Shown piece by piece: positions 1-7,511 of a DNA stretch of 64,000 bases. Below the pieces are notes generated by a model. It saw only the letters and a list, made by a program, of their open reading frames with translations, was not told the origin of the DNA and did not search any database. Within the stretch, counting starts at the first letter, position 1. Each line of letters begins with the position of its first letter. The position numbers and the translations under genes were made by a program. Location: NCBI RefSeq assembly GCF_002091985.1, contig NZ_MKKX01000033.1, positions 124,001-188,000 of the forward strand, written 5' to 3'. The DNA is from Rhodococcus sp. 1163 (lineage in GTDB: Bacteria; Actinomycetota; Actinomycetes; Mycobacteriales; Mycobacteriaceae).

Positions 1-1
1 G

Positions 2-208
2 GTCGTCGTCGGCGAGCAGGATCAACTGATCGACCCGAAATGGACACAGGACGCCGTCACACAGGCATGCTCGATGGGTGACGTCGTCGAGCTTCGTCGA
101 TCGCCGGACCAGGGTCATTCCGATCAAGGCGCGACGAACGACGCAGTCGAGTGGCTCAGCGGTCGTCTCGAGGGACAAGCTGCACTCGATACCTGCCAGG
201 GAGGCTGA
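2..208 (+). CDS. C-terminal fragment of a secreted lipase / alpha-beta hydrolase
   Basis: Only the last 68 codons are in the window, reading from base 2 to the TGA at 206-208. The fragment begins VVVGEQDQLIDP and continues to a Gly-His-Ser stretch (DQGHSD). This resembles the C-terminal part of actinobacterial secretory lipases, where an Asp (as in GEQDQLIDP) and a His (as in GHSD) of the triad fall near the end. Two Cys residues (in QACSMG and DTCQGG) could form a disulfide, which fits an exported protein. The nucleophile region and any signal peptide lie outside the window, so the family call is an inference from a short piece. It ends 3 bp before the next gene and may be co-transcribed with it. 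Confidence 0.5.
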   Translation, partial: VVVGEQDQLIDPKWTQDAVTQACSMGDVVELRRSPDQGHSDQGATNDAVEWLSGRLEGQAALDTCQGG

Positions 209-211
209 AGG

Positions 212-607
212 ATGCTCGATCGACCGACACCAGAGGCTGCCGAGCCACTGCTGATGTTGCGCGCATTGTGCATGGCACTGCCGGAGGCGACCGAACGCGT
301 CAGTCACGGCGAGCCTGCATGGTTCGTCCGCAAGTCACCGCAGTTCGTCATGTTCGCCGACCACCATCACGACGACCGCATCGGGTTCGTTGCCGCAGCG
401 CCTGCAGGGGCGCAACAGGATTGGATCGCTCGCGATGGGAGCCGATTCTACGATCCACCGTACGTCGGCGGTCGCGGCTGGATCGGGGTGTACCTCGACG
501 TCGAACAGGACTGGGAGCAGATCGCCGATATCGTCGAGGATGCGTACCGCACCGTCGCGCCGAGAACGCTCGTCACCCAACTCGATGCGGAGCGGCAACC
601 GGAGTGA
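212..607 (+). CDS. MmcQ/YjbR family protein
   Basis: This is a 131-residue protein. It has the MmcQ/YjbR layout: an early LPEATERVSHGEPAWFV motif (residues about 23-39), a central strand-rich part with FVMFADHHHDD, and the WIGVYLD segment near residue 90. Proteins of this family have a double-wing fold and are often called DNA-binding, but their role is not established. The ATG follows the upstream stop by 3 bp, after an AGGCTGAAGG stretch that can act as ribosome binding site. The TGA overlaps the GTG start of the next gene (GTGA), so it is probably translated with the kinase gene. Function beyond the family is unknown. Confidence 0.75.
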   Translation: MLDRPTPEAAEPLLMLRALCMALPEATERVSHGEPAWFVRKSPQFVMFADHHHDDRIGFVAAAPAGAQQDWIARDGSRFYDPPYVGGRGWIGVYLDVEQDWEQIADIVEDAYRTVAPRTLVTQLDAERQPE

Positions 608-1788
608 GTTCTGCGCTCATGTGGTTCGCCGTGATCGTGGCGTTCGCAGTCGTCGCCATCGCCGTGATCAGCCTGCGCGGACGCCGCGCACTGACGACGC
701 CGGAGGAGCGGGCAGTCCATTCGACGTTGCACACTGCCTCACTCGCGGCACGGCCACTCAGGCAGGGACTGGACCCGGAATCCGCAGCCGAGGCCGCCCC
801 TCATCTACGTGCACTGACCGGGACCGACGCACTTGGGGTGAGCGATTCGGACGGCGAACTGTTGACCTGGAACGGCCCCTACGAGGAGCTGTCGGAGCTC
901 TTTCACCACGCTGCTCGACGCGCGATCGACGGCGAGCGTCGGGTGCTGCTGGCGTATCCGCTGGGCGGGGATCATGCGGTACGTGCGCTGATCGCCCAGC
1001 CCTTGCTCATCGAGGACGTCGGGGTGGTCGGTGTTCTCGGTGCCGTCACCACGGACGTGCCGGGGCCCGGCATGCTCGGCGCTATCACCGAGGTCGCGCG
1101 CTATGCGTGTGGCCAGATCGAACTCGCTGAACTCGACGCATCCCGCGCCAGGCTGGATCGTGCCGAGGTGCGGGCACTGCGGGCGCAGATCAGCCCACAT
1201 TTCATCTACAACGCGCTCGGCACCATCGCCTCGTTCGTGCGAACGGATCCGGATCGGGCACGTGAACTGGTTCTCGAGTTCGCCGACTTCACGCGATACT
1301 CGTTCCGAACTGCAGGGGAGTTCACCGTCCTCGCCGACGAGTTGCGCAACATCGACCGGTATCTGACCCTCGAACGGGCGCGCTTCGGCGACGCGCTCCA
1401 GGTGACTCTGCAGGTAGCTCCCGAGGTCTTGGGCGTCGCGCTGCCGTTCCTCGCACTGCAGCCGCTGGTGGAGAACGCCGTACGGCACGGGATCGCCGGC
1501 CACCCCGGCGGCGGCAGCATCACGATCGTGGCAGCCGACGAGGGCACCGACTGTTTGATCAGCGTCGAGGACGACGGTGTCGGGATGGATCCGGAACTGC
1601 TGCGCGCGGGCTTTCCGAGCACCGACTCCGACGGATCGACCCACGCTCACGTCGGGTTGTCGAACGTCGACGACAGGTTGCGTGCTGCCTTCGGCAACGA
1701 CTACGGCCTCGTCGTGGACACCGCGCCGGGATCGGGTACGAAGGTGAGTATGCGGGTGCCGAAATTCAAAGCAGGTATTCGAGCGTGA
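604..1788 (+). CDS. LytS-type sensor histidine kinase
   Basis: This is a 394-residue kinase of the LytS/BtsS (His_kinase plus HATPase_c) class. Residues 6-24 form one membrane helix, and residues about 40-170 look like a GAF-type sensory domain. The dimerisation motif has the phosphorylated His in QISPHFIYNAL (His199). The ATPase domain carries the N box (PLVENAVRHG, Asn291), DDGVGMD (about 323-329) and GLSNVDDRL (about 351-359). LytS and BtsS usually have five or six membrane helices; this one has a single helix, so sensing is probably cytoplasmic or at the membrane surface. GTG 604 overlaps the previous stop; ATG 619 is the alternative start. The partner regulator begins 28 bp downstream, and transporter genes follow, which suggests sensing of a monocarboxylate or its uptake state. 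Confidence 0.9.
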   Translation: MSSALMWFAVIVAFAVVAIAVISLRGRRALTTPEERAVHSTLHTASLAARPLRQGLDPESAAEAAPHLRALTGTDALGVSDSDGELLTWNGPYEELSELFHHAARRAIDGERRVLLAYPLGGDHAVRALIAQPLLIEDVGVVGVLGAVTTDVPGPGMLGAITEVARYACGQIELAELDASRARLDRAEVRALRAQISPHFIYNALGTIASFVRTDPDRARELVLEFADFTRYSFRTAGEFTVLADELRNIDRYLTLERARFGDALQVTLQVAPEVLGVALPFLALQPLVENAVRHGIAGHPGGGSITIVAADEGTDCLISVEDDGVGMDPELLRAGFPSTDSDGSTHAHVGLSNVDDRLRAAFGNDYGLVVDTAPGSGTKVSMRVPKFKAGIRA

Positions 1789-1816
1789 CCTTCATCTGGC
1801 AACATGAGCGGCGCCC

Positions 1817-2671
1817 ATGACTCCAAGCTCCGACGCCCCGGCCCATCCTGGTCTGACCGTGCTCGCAGTCGACGATGAGAAACCTGCACTCGACGAGATT
1901 GCATATCTGTTGAGCAGGCAGGATGTCGTCGGCCAGGTCTACACGGCTTCGGACGCCACCACAGCACTTCGACGGCTACAGCAGCAACCGGGCCCGTCCT
2001 CACCCGTCGTCGATGCTGTGTTTCTCGATATCAACATGCCGGGTCTCGACGGCTTGGAGCTCGCTGGAATTCTCGCGAACTTCGCTCGGCCACCTGCCCT
2101 GGTGTTCGTGACGGCACACGAGAACCGTGCAGTTGCTGCGTTCGATCTCGGTGCCGTGGACTATCTGCTCAAACCTTTGCGCGAGGAGCGGCTCGCGGAG
2201 TCGTTGCGCAGGATCGTCGCTGCGGGCCGCAGTACCGGTGGTCAGGAGTCTGCGGGGAGTGACGAGATCATTCCCGTGGAGCTCGGCGGCACCACGACGC
2301 TGGTGCAACGCTCGTCCGTCGGGTGGGTCGAGGCGGAGGGCGACTATGCCAGGCTGCACACCACCCAGGGGTCACACCTCGTTCGGATTCCGATCTCGAC
2401 GCTCGAAAGCCGCTGGGCCGACATCGGATTTCTGCGGGTGCACCGTTCCTACCTCGTGTCCTTGGCATTGGTGACGGGCATCAAAAGCGTCGGATCGGGG
2501 CTGGTGGTCTGTCTACGAGCGCAAGGCGAGCTTGCCGCCGTCGAGCTGCCGGTGAGCCGCAGACATGCCCGCGAGCTGAAGGACCGTCTCGTTCGCGGGC
2601 CGTTACAGGCATGGTCCAAACCGGCCGGGCCCAAACCGGCCGGGTCCAAACAGTCTTGGCCCAACCCATGA
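1817..2671 (+). CDS. LytTR-family response regulator
   Basis: This is a 284-residue response regulator. The receiver domain spans about residues 13-130, with acidic residues in AVDDE (Asp19-Asp20) and the phospho-acceptor Asp71 in FLDINMPGLDG. The switch Lys is in YLLKPL. The LytTR DNA-binding domain covers about 155-255, including VEAEGDYARLHT and FLRVHRSYLVSL. LytTR proteins bind pairs of short direct repeats, and such a pair is found at 4771-4800 ahead of the DUF485-symporter operon. The last 25 residues are a Pro/Lys/Ser tail encoded partly by a 15-bp tandem repeat. The stop overlaps the start of the next gene (ATGA), which ties the regulator to the transporter genes. Confidence 0.92.
   Translation: MTPSSDAPAHPGLTVLAVDDEKPALDEIAYLLSRQDVVGQVYTASDATTALRRLQQQPGPSSPVVDAVFLDINMPGLDGLELAGILANFARPPALVFVTAHENRAVAAFDLGAVDYLLKPLREERLAESLRRIVAAGRSTGGQESAGSDEIIPVELGGTTTLVQRSSVGWVEAEGDYARLHTTQGSHLVRIPISTLESRWADIGFLRVHRSYLVSLALVTGIKSVGSGLVVCLRAQGELAAVELPVSRRHARELKDRLVRGPLQAWSKPAGPKPAGSKQSWPNP
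2616..2650 (+). repeat. 15-bp tandem repeat in the regulator's C-terminal tail
   Basis: Two consecutive copies of CCAAACCGGCCGGGY (2616-2630 and 2631-2645) are followed by the first five bases of a third. The repeat is in frame and encodes the KPAGPKPAGSK part of the response regulator tail. Slippage here would change the tail by five residues without breaking the reading frame. Confidence 0.7.
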
Positions 2672-3033
2672 CGGATGCGAAGCCCGCCCGGCAGCGTGTG
2701 ATCCTCGCGCAACGGCGTGGGGCAAGAATCGTTCGTACCCGCGTCGAAGTGCAGGAACAGACCGAAGTGGGCGACGCGATGGTGAGAAGCCTCGTGCGCG
2801 CACAGTTGTGGTTGTCGATCCGATCGGCTGCACTGGCGTTGGGTGTACTGTTCGCGATTCCGCTTGTCGGACTGTTGGTTCCAGCATTCGCCGAAGCCGT
2901 CGTGTTCGGGATCCGACTGCCGTGGTTGGTGCTCGGTGTGCTGATCTACCCGTTGCTTCTCGGTGTGGGATGGGTCTATGTGCGCGAGGCCGAGCGCAAC
3001 GAACACGAGTTCACCGATCTCGTGGACGACTAG
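2668..3033 (+). CDS. Small two-helix membrane protein partnered with a symporter
   Basis: This is a 121-residue protein. After a basic N-terminus rich in Arg and Gln, two hydrophobic helices follow (about residues 50-72 and 82-102), and the C-terminus is acidic (EAERNEHEFTDLVDD). The layout resembles the DUF485 proteins that pair with acetate-type symporters, and it occupies the equivalent place directly before a symporter gene. The sequence is not an obvious DUF485 member. ATG 2668 overlaps the regulator stop as ATGA. The next gene starts 2 bp after this stop. A role as accessory subunit of the symporter is inferred from position and topology. Confidence 0.7.
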   Translation: MTDAKPARQRVILAQRRGARIVRTRVEVQEQTEVGDAMVRSLVRAQLWLSIRSAALALGVLFAIPLVGLLVPAFAEAVVFGIRLPWLVLGVLIYPLLLGVGWVYVREAERNEHEFTDLVDD

Positions 3034-3035
3034 CC

Positions 3036-4769
3036 GTGGCAGTGCCGTGGGTAACGGTGGCGGCGTTGTTGGCTGCCGCCGTCGCTACCGTCGCGATCGG
3101 AATCTACGGCGTCCGATTGGCCCGCACCACCTCCGATTTTCTTGTCGCCTCACGTACCGTCGGGCCGCGGTGGAACGCCGCGGCGATCTCGGGGGAGTAC
3201 CTCTCCGCGGCCTCGTTCCTCGGAGTCGCCGGGCTCATCGCCAAATACGGCGCCGACGCACTGTGGTATCCGATCGGCTTCACCGCCGGCTACCTCGGCC
3301 TGCTGTTGTTCGTCGCTGCACCGCTACGGCGAAGCGGCGCGTACACCGTTCCCGATTTTGCCGAGTTCAGGTTGGGATCACTGTGGCTCCGCAAGCTCGC
3401 GATGGTGGTCGTCGTCGTCATCTGTGCGCTCTATCTGGTTCCACAGTTCCAAGGCGCGGGGTTGACGCTGAACATTCTCCTCGGCGTACCCGGATGGGTC
3501 GGCGCAGCGTTGGTCGGTGTCATCGTGATCGCGAACGTGGTGGGCGGCGGCATGCGCTCGATCACCTTCGTGCAGGCGTTCCAGTACTGGCTCAAGCTGA
3601 CTGCTGTTGCCGTCCCCGCCGTCGTCCTGGCACTGCACTTCTACGGTGACGATCGCGTGTTGGGGAGTTCGGCCCCACCGACGGTCGACCGCGAGACCAC
3701 CGTCGAAATCAGCACAGATGTTCTGGTGCAGGTGGATTCGCGCATCGAGGTGACCGTCCACGGCACCGTCGACGACGCACCGGTGGCCGGCAGGATCGCC
3801 CTCGACGGTGGCACACACGAACTGGGTGAGGGGACATCGCTGATTCTCGACGCGGATTCGCCGGTGCCGGTAGTCGCAGGTGCGCCTACGATCGATCGCG
3901 AATGGGCCTCGCCCGGTTGGGGTCTCGGCGGAACACATCCGATGTATCAGGTCTATTCGTTGATACTCGCGACGTTCCTCGGCACCCTGGGGCTGCCGCA
4001 CGTGTTGGTGCGGTTCTACACCAACCCCGACGGGCGTGCAGCCCGGCTGACCTCGCTCACCGTGCTCGGTCTGCTCAGTGTCTTCTACCTGTTTCCCACG
4101 CTGCTCGGTGTGTTCGCGCGCTTGTATGTGCCACAGTTGCTGATCACCGGAGCGTCCGATGCGGCCGTGCTGTTGTTGCCGGGTTCGGTGCTGTCCGGGG
4201 TAGGTGGGCAACTGCTCGCTGCTCTCGTCGCGGCCGGTGCGATCGCTGCATTCCTGTCCACGTCCTCGGGCCTGTTGGTCAGCATCGCCGGGGTGCTGAG
4301 CACCGACGTTCTGCGGGGCAGAGTCCGAGACTTCCGCATCGCTGCGATTCTCGCGGGGGTGGTCCCGCTGGTTCTATCCCTCGGGCTGGTCTCGCTCGAC
4401 TTGTCCAGGACGGTGGGTCTGGTCTTCGCCGTCGCCGCATCGACGCTGTGTCCGCTGCTCGTGCTCGGTATCTGGTGGCGCGGCCTGACCCCTGCCGGGG
4501 CGGCGTCAGGACTGATCGGCGGCGGCGTTCTATCGCTCGGCGCAGCGTCGTTGTCGGTGTTCGGCATTCCCGATCGACTGTGGGGTGGTTGGGCCACGGC
4601 GATTCTGGGCTACCCGGCCGCGGTCAGCGTGCCGATCGCGTTCGCTCTGATGATCGTGGTGAGCAAGGCGACGCCGTCGTCGATTCCGGCCGACGTCGGC
4701 CGAATCTTCACCAGGCTTCATGCCCCCGAACGTCTAGGCGTGGGACGCGATCGTGAGCAGGAGTTGTGA
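3036..4769 (+). CDS. Sodium:solute symporter, cation/acetate type
   Basis: This is a 577-residue member of the sodium:solute symporter family, with about 13 hydrophobic segments. The N-terminal half has the family pattern SDFLVASRTVGPRWNAAAIS followed by GEYLSAASFLG, and the mid-region GLPHVLVRFYTNPDG is typical of acetate/monocarboxylate carriers such as ActP. A hydrophilic insertion of about 95 residues (about 208-300, rich in Val, Asp and Thr) separates two membrane segments and is absent from the second symporter in this window. Start GTG 3036 is two bases after the upstream stop; longer readings upstream only cover that gene out of frame. It belongs to the kinase-regulator-symporter operon. 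The substrate is probably a short monocarboxylate; this is inferred from the family. Confidence 0.88.
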   Translation: MAVPWVTVAALLAAAVATVAIGIYGVRLARTTSDFLVASRTVGPRWNAAAISGEYLSAASFLGVAGLIAKYGADALWYPIGFTAGYLGLLLFVAAPLRRSGAYTVPDFAEFRLGSLWLRKLAMVVVVVICALYLVPQFQGAGLTLNILLGVPGWVGAALVGVIVIANVVGGGMRSITFVQAFQYWLKLTAVAVPAVVLALHFYGDDRVLGSSAPPTVDRETTVEISTDVLVQVDSRIEVTVHGTVDDAPVAGRIALDGGTHELGEGTSLILDADSPVPVVAGAPTIDREWASPGWGLGGTHPMYQVYSLILATFLGTLGLPHVLVRFYTNPDGRAARLTSLTVLGLLSVFYLFPTLLGVFARLYVPQLLITGASDAAVLLLPGSVLSGVGGQLLAALVAAGAIAAFLSTSSGLLVSIAGVLSTDVLRGRVRDFRIAAILAGVVPLVLSLGLVSLDLSRTVGLVFAVAASTLCPLLVLGIWWRGLTPAGAASGLIGGGVLSLGAASLSVFGIPDRLWGGWATAILGYPAAVSVPIAFALMIVVSKATPSSIPADVGRIFTRLHAPERLGVGRDREQEL

Positions 4770-4770
4770 G

Positions 4771-4800
4771 TCCGTTCGCCGTTGCCACACGACCGTTCGG
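4771..4800 (+). promoter_or_regulatory. Predicted LytTR-regulator binding site (two direct repeats)
   Basis: The direct repeats TCCGTTCGC (4771-4779) and ACCGTTCGG (4792-4800) are separated by 12 bp, so they start 21 bp apart, about two helical turns. The published LytTR consensus is [TA][AC][CA]GTTN[AG][TG] in pairs spaced by 12-13 bp. The second copy fits at every position and the first at all but the last. The site begins 1 bp after the first symporter gene and is about 125 bp upstream of the DUF485 start. It predicts that the neighbouring LytTR regulator controls the second symporter operon. Confidence 0.6.
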
Positions 4801-4923
4801 CGCACAACCCGACAGCTGAGCGTGCGATCGCCACCACTGCATCATTTTGTGAGCTGGCTCTCTTACTGTTTTCCCTCAGGTGTAAGTCACAGCCCGTGAC
4901 GAGCTAGATGAGGAGCTGACAAG

Positions 4924-5277
4924 GTGACACGACCGGATACTTCACCGCCGCCACCGGATGCGCAGGCATTCATCGACATGCAGGCGAGCCCGGAGTTTCA
5001 GGAGTTACGACGTAGATTGCGCAGCTTCGTCTTTCCGATGACGGCGTTCTTCCTCCTCTGGTATCTCGTGTATGTCCTGCTCAGTACCTATGCGACGGAC
5101 TTCATGTCCACTCTCGTATGGGGAAACATCAACATAGGGCTGTTGCTCGGTCTCGGACAGTTCGTCACCACCTTCGCGATCACCGGCATCTACGTGAGAT
5201 TTGCGAACCGTGAACTCGACCCACGCGCGCTGGCCCTGCGTACCGAGATGGAAGCCTCCCAGGAGTTGAAGCGATGA
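4924..5277 (+). CDS. DUF485 membrane protein, symporter partner
   Basis: This is a 117-residue DUF485 protein. The soluble N-terminus contains FIDMQASPEFQELRRRLRSFVFP, typical of the family. Two membrane helices follow (about residues 37-57 and 75-96), then a short charged tail. DUF485 genes nearly always precede actP/mctC-type symporter genes, as yjcH precedes actP in E. coli, and here the stop overlaps the symporter start (ATGA). The GTG start has GAGGAG 10 bp upstream. The protein probably acts with the symporter in the membrane, though its exact role is unknown. Confidence 0.9.
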   Translation: MTRPDTSPPPPDAQAFIDMQASPEFQELRRRLRSFVFPMTAFFLLWYLVYVLLSTYATDFMSTLVWGNINIGLLLGLGQFVTTFAITGIYVRFANRELDPRALALRTEMEASQELKR

Positions 5278-6905
5278 ATCTCGCGCAAGCAGCAGACACG
5301 ACAGTCGGCGAGCCGATAGTCAACATCTCCATCTTCGTGGCCTTCGTGCTCATCACGATGGTCGTCGTCATCCGGGCCAGTAAGAAGAACGCCACCGCGT
5401 CGGAGTTCTTCACCGCGGGCGGTGGATTCTCCGGACCACAGAACGGCATCGCGATTGCCGGTGACTATCTTTCCGCTGCAAGCTTCCTCGGTATCGCAGG
5501 TGCGATCGCCGTCTACGGTTACGACGGCTTTCTGTATTCCATCGGCTTCCTCGTCGCGTGGCTCGTCGCGTTGCTGCTGGTCGCCGAATTGCTCAGGAAC
5601 ACCGGCAAATTCACGATGGCAGACGTCTTGAGCTTCCGGTTGCGGCAGGGGCCGGTGCGCACGGCCGCTGCGCTGTCGACGCTGACGGTCTCGCTGTTCT
5701 ATCTGCTGGCGCAGATGGCAGGGGCGGGTGGCCTCGTTGCCCTCCTGCTCGACATCTCCGACCGCACCGGTCAGTCGATCGTCATCGCGATCGTCGGTGT
5801 ACTGATGATCGCGTACGTCCTCATCGGCGGTATGAAAGGCACGACCTGGGTGCAGATCATCAAGGCGGTGCTCCTGATCGTCGGCGCCGCATTCATGACC
5901 GTTCTCGTGCTCGCCAAGTTCGGACTCAACTTCTCCGAACTCATCGGTAGCGCACAGACCATGGTGGCCGGATCGGCCGACAGCGCAGTCGCCGCACGCG
6001 ACATCATCGAGCCAGGTGCGCAATACGGCGGCAGCGCGACGTCGAAGATCAACTTCCTCTCGCTCGGTATCGCACTGGTTCTCGGAACCGCAGGTCTACC
6101 GCACGTTCTCATGCGGTTCTACACGGTGCCTACTGCGAAAGAAGCTCGACGCAGCGTCGTGTGGGCGATCGCCCTCATCGGTGCGTTCTACCTCTTCACC
6201 CTCGTCCTCGGTTACGGCGCCGCCGCGATCGTGGGACCCGACCGGATCCTCGCGTCGGCAGGTGGCCAGAACTCCGCTGCACCACTGCTCGCCTTCGAGC
6301 TCGGTGGCGTCATCCTCCTCGGTGTCATCTCGGCAGTAGCATTCGCGACGATCCTTGCCGTCGTGGCAGGTCTGACGATCACCGCCTCGGCGTCGTTCGC
6401 CCACGACATCTATGCCAGCGTCATCAAGAAGGGCAACGTCGACGAGAAGAAGCAGGTCAAGGTTTCCCGCATCACGGCCGTCGTCATCGGTGTCATCGCT
6501 ATCGGTCTCGGAATACTTGCCAACGGTCAGAACATCGCATTCCTTGTCGCACTGGCATTCGCCGTCGCTGCGGCAGCGAACCTTCCGACCATCCTGTACT
6601 CGTTGTTCTGGCGTCGGTTCAACACCACCGGCGCACTGTTCAGCATGTACGGCGGTTTGATCTCGACCATCGTCCTGATCATCTTCTCGCCTGCGGTGTC
6701 CGGCTCGAAGACCTCGATGATCCCCGGATCGGATTTCGCATGGTTCCCGCTGTCGAATCCTGGCATCGTGTCGATCCCACTCGCGTTCATCCTCGGCATC
6801 GTGGGCACGTTGATTTCGAAGGATTCGGAGAGTAAAGCGAAGCAGGCCGAGATGGAGGTCCGTTCGTTGACCGGCATCGGAGCAGAGAAGGCCTCAGCTC
6901 ACTGA
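5274..6905 (+). CDS. Monocarboxylate (acetate/pyruvate-type) sodium symporter
   Basis: This 543-residue sodium:solute symporter closely resembles corynebacterial MctC and E. coli ActP. The family stretches ASEFFTAGGGFSGPQNG, IAGDYLSAASFLGIAG, IGGMKGTTWVQIIKAVLL and GLPHVLMRFYTVPTAKEARRS are all present. MctC imports acetate, pyruvate and propionate, so that is the likely substrate range. About 13 membrane segments are visible, with a charged C-terminal tail. It is the second gene of the DUF485-symporter pair and is followed by a strong hairpin at 6923-6961. Regulation by the upstream LytS/LytTR pair is suggested by the repeat pair at 4771-4800. Confidence 0.92.
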   Translation: MNLAQAADTTVGEPIVNISIFVAFVLITMVVVIRASKKNATASEFFTAGGGFSGPQNGIAIAGDYLSAASFLGIAGAIAVYGYDGFLYSIGFLVAWLVALLLVAELLRNTGKFTMADVLSFRLRQGPVRTAAALSTLTVSLFYLLAQMAGAGGLVALLLDISDRTGQSIVIAIVGVLMIAYVLIGGMKGTTWVQIIKAVLLIVGAAFMTVLVLAKFGLNFSELIGSAQTMVAGSADSAVAARDIIEPGAQYGGSATSKINFLSLGIALVLGTAGLPHVLMRFYTVPTAKEARRSVVWAIALIGAFYLFTLVLGYGAAAIVGPDRILASAGGQNSAAPLLAFELGGVILLGVISAVAFATILAVVAGLTITASASFAHDIYASVIKKGNVDEKKQVKVSRITAVVIGVIAIGLGILANGQNIAFLVALAFAVAAAANLPTILYSLFWRRFNTTGALFSMYGGLISTIVLIIFSPAVSGSKTSMIPGSDFAWFPLSNPGIVSIPLAFILGIVGTLISKDSESKAKQAEMEVRSLTGIGAEKASAH

Positions 6906-6922
6906 CCTTGGGTTTTACCAAT

Positions 6923-6961
6923 CGAGACGCCCGTGTATGTGCTCCTCACACGGGCGTCTCG
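6923..6961 (+). terminator. 14-bp hairpin after the symporter operon
   Basis: A perfect 14-bp inverted repeat (6923-6936 with 6948-6961) with an 11-base loop lies 18 bp after the symporter stop. There is no T-run on the plus strand. GC-rich hairpins without U-tracts are common terminators in actinobacteria. Confidence 0.7.
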
Positions 6962-6985
6962 ACGTGTCCGGCTACCATCCGTGCT

Positions 6986-7420
6986 GTGGCCAAGCTCAAA
7001 GTGACCGCCGACGTCCCCCTCGACCCGGCACAAACGTGGACGCATGCGTCCGATCTCTCCGACTACGACAAGTGGCTTTCCATCCATGAGGCGTGGCGAG
7101 GTGAGCTACCCGCCGAGCTCGCCGTCGGCACCACTCTGGACTCGGTCGCCAGCGTCAAAGGCATGCGCAATCGGGTGCGCTGGACCATCGAAAGCTACGA
7201 CCCGCCGAACAAGCTGAAGCTGAAGGGCAACGGCAAAGGCGGCGTCAAGATCGCTCTCGTGCTTTCGGTGAGCGCTGCCCGAAACGGCGGTTCGCAGTTG
7301 ACTCTCGACATCGATCTCGGCGGCACACCCCTGTTCGGTCCCATCGGCTCTGTCGTCGCGAGAGCTCTGAAAGGTGACATCGAGAACTCGTTGAAGACCT
7401 TCGAGTCGCTCTACGCATAA
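6986..7420 (+). CDS. SRPBCC-fold protein of the Rv0910 toxin family
   Basis: This 144-residue protein matches M. tuberculosis Rv0910 along its length: VPLDPAQTWTHASDLSDYDKWLSIHEAWR at the start, VKGMRNRVRWTIESYDPP in the middle and GGTPLFGPIGSVVARALKGDI near the end. Rv0910 is a START/SRPBCC-fold protein described as the toxin of the Rv0909-Rv0910 pair. No Rv0909-like antitoxin gene is next to this copy; the 82 bp upstream hold only the symporter terminator. The copy may therefore be an orphan or may not act as a toxin. The GTG at 6986 gives the start that matches the Rv0910 N-terminus. Confidence 0.8.
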   Translation: MAKLKVTADVPLDPAQTWTHASDLSDYDKWLSIHEAWRGELPAELAVGTTLDSVASVKGMRNRVRWTIESYDPPNKLKLKGNGKGGVKIALVLSVSAARNGGSQLTLDIDLGGTPLFGPIGSVVARALKGDIENSLKTFESLYA

Positions 7421-7511
7421 CGCGTGCAGGTCAAAGCCGCGATACGCTTCGGCGAGCCGCGCAGTGGGGGTCTGATCGGAGGCCCTCGCTCATACGGAGA
7501 GGTTCTTCACA

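Noticed and set aside
151..603. A long N-terminal extension of the histidine kinase
   Set aside because: It is out of frame over the MmcQ/YjbR gene and very Arg-rich; the membrane helix and GTG 604 mark the true start.
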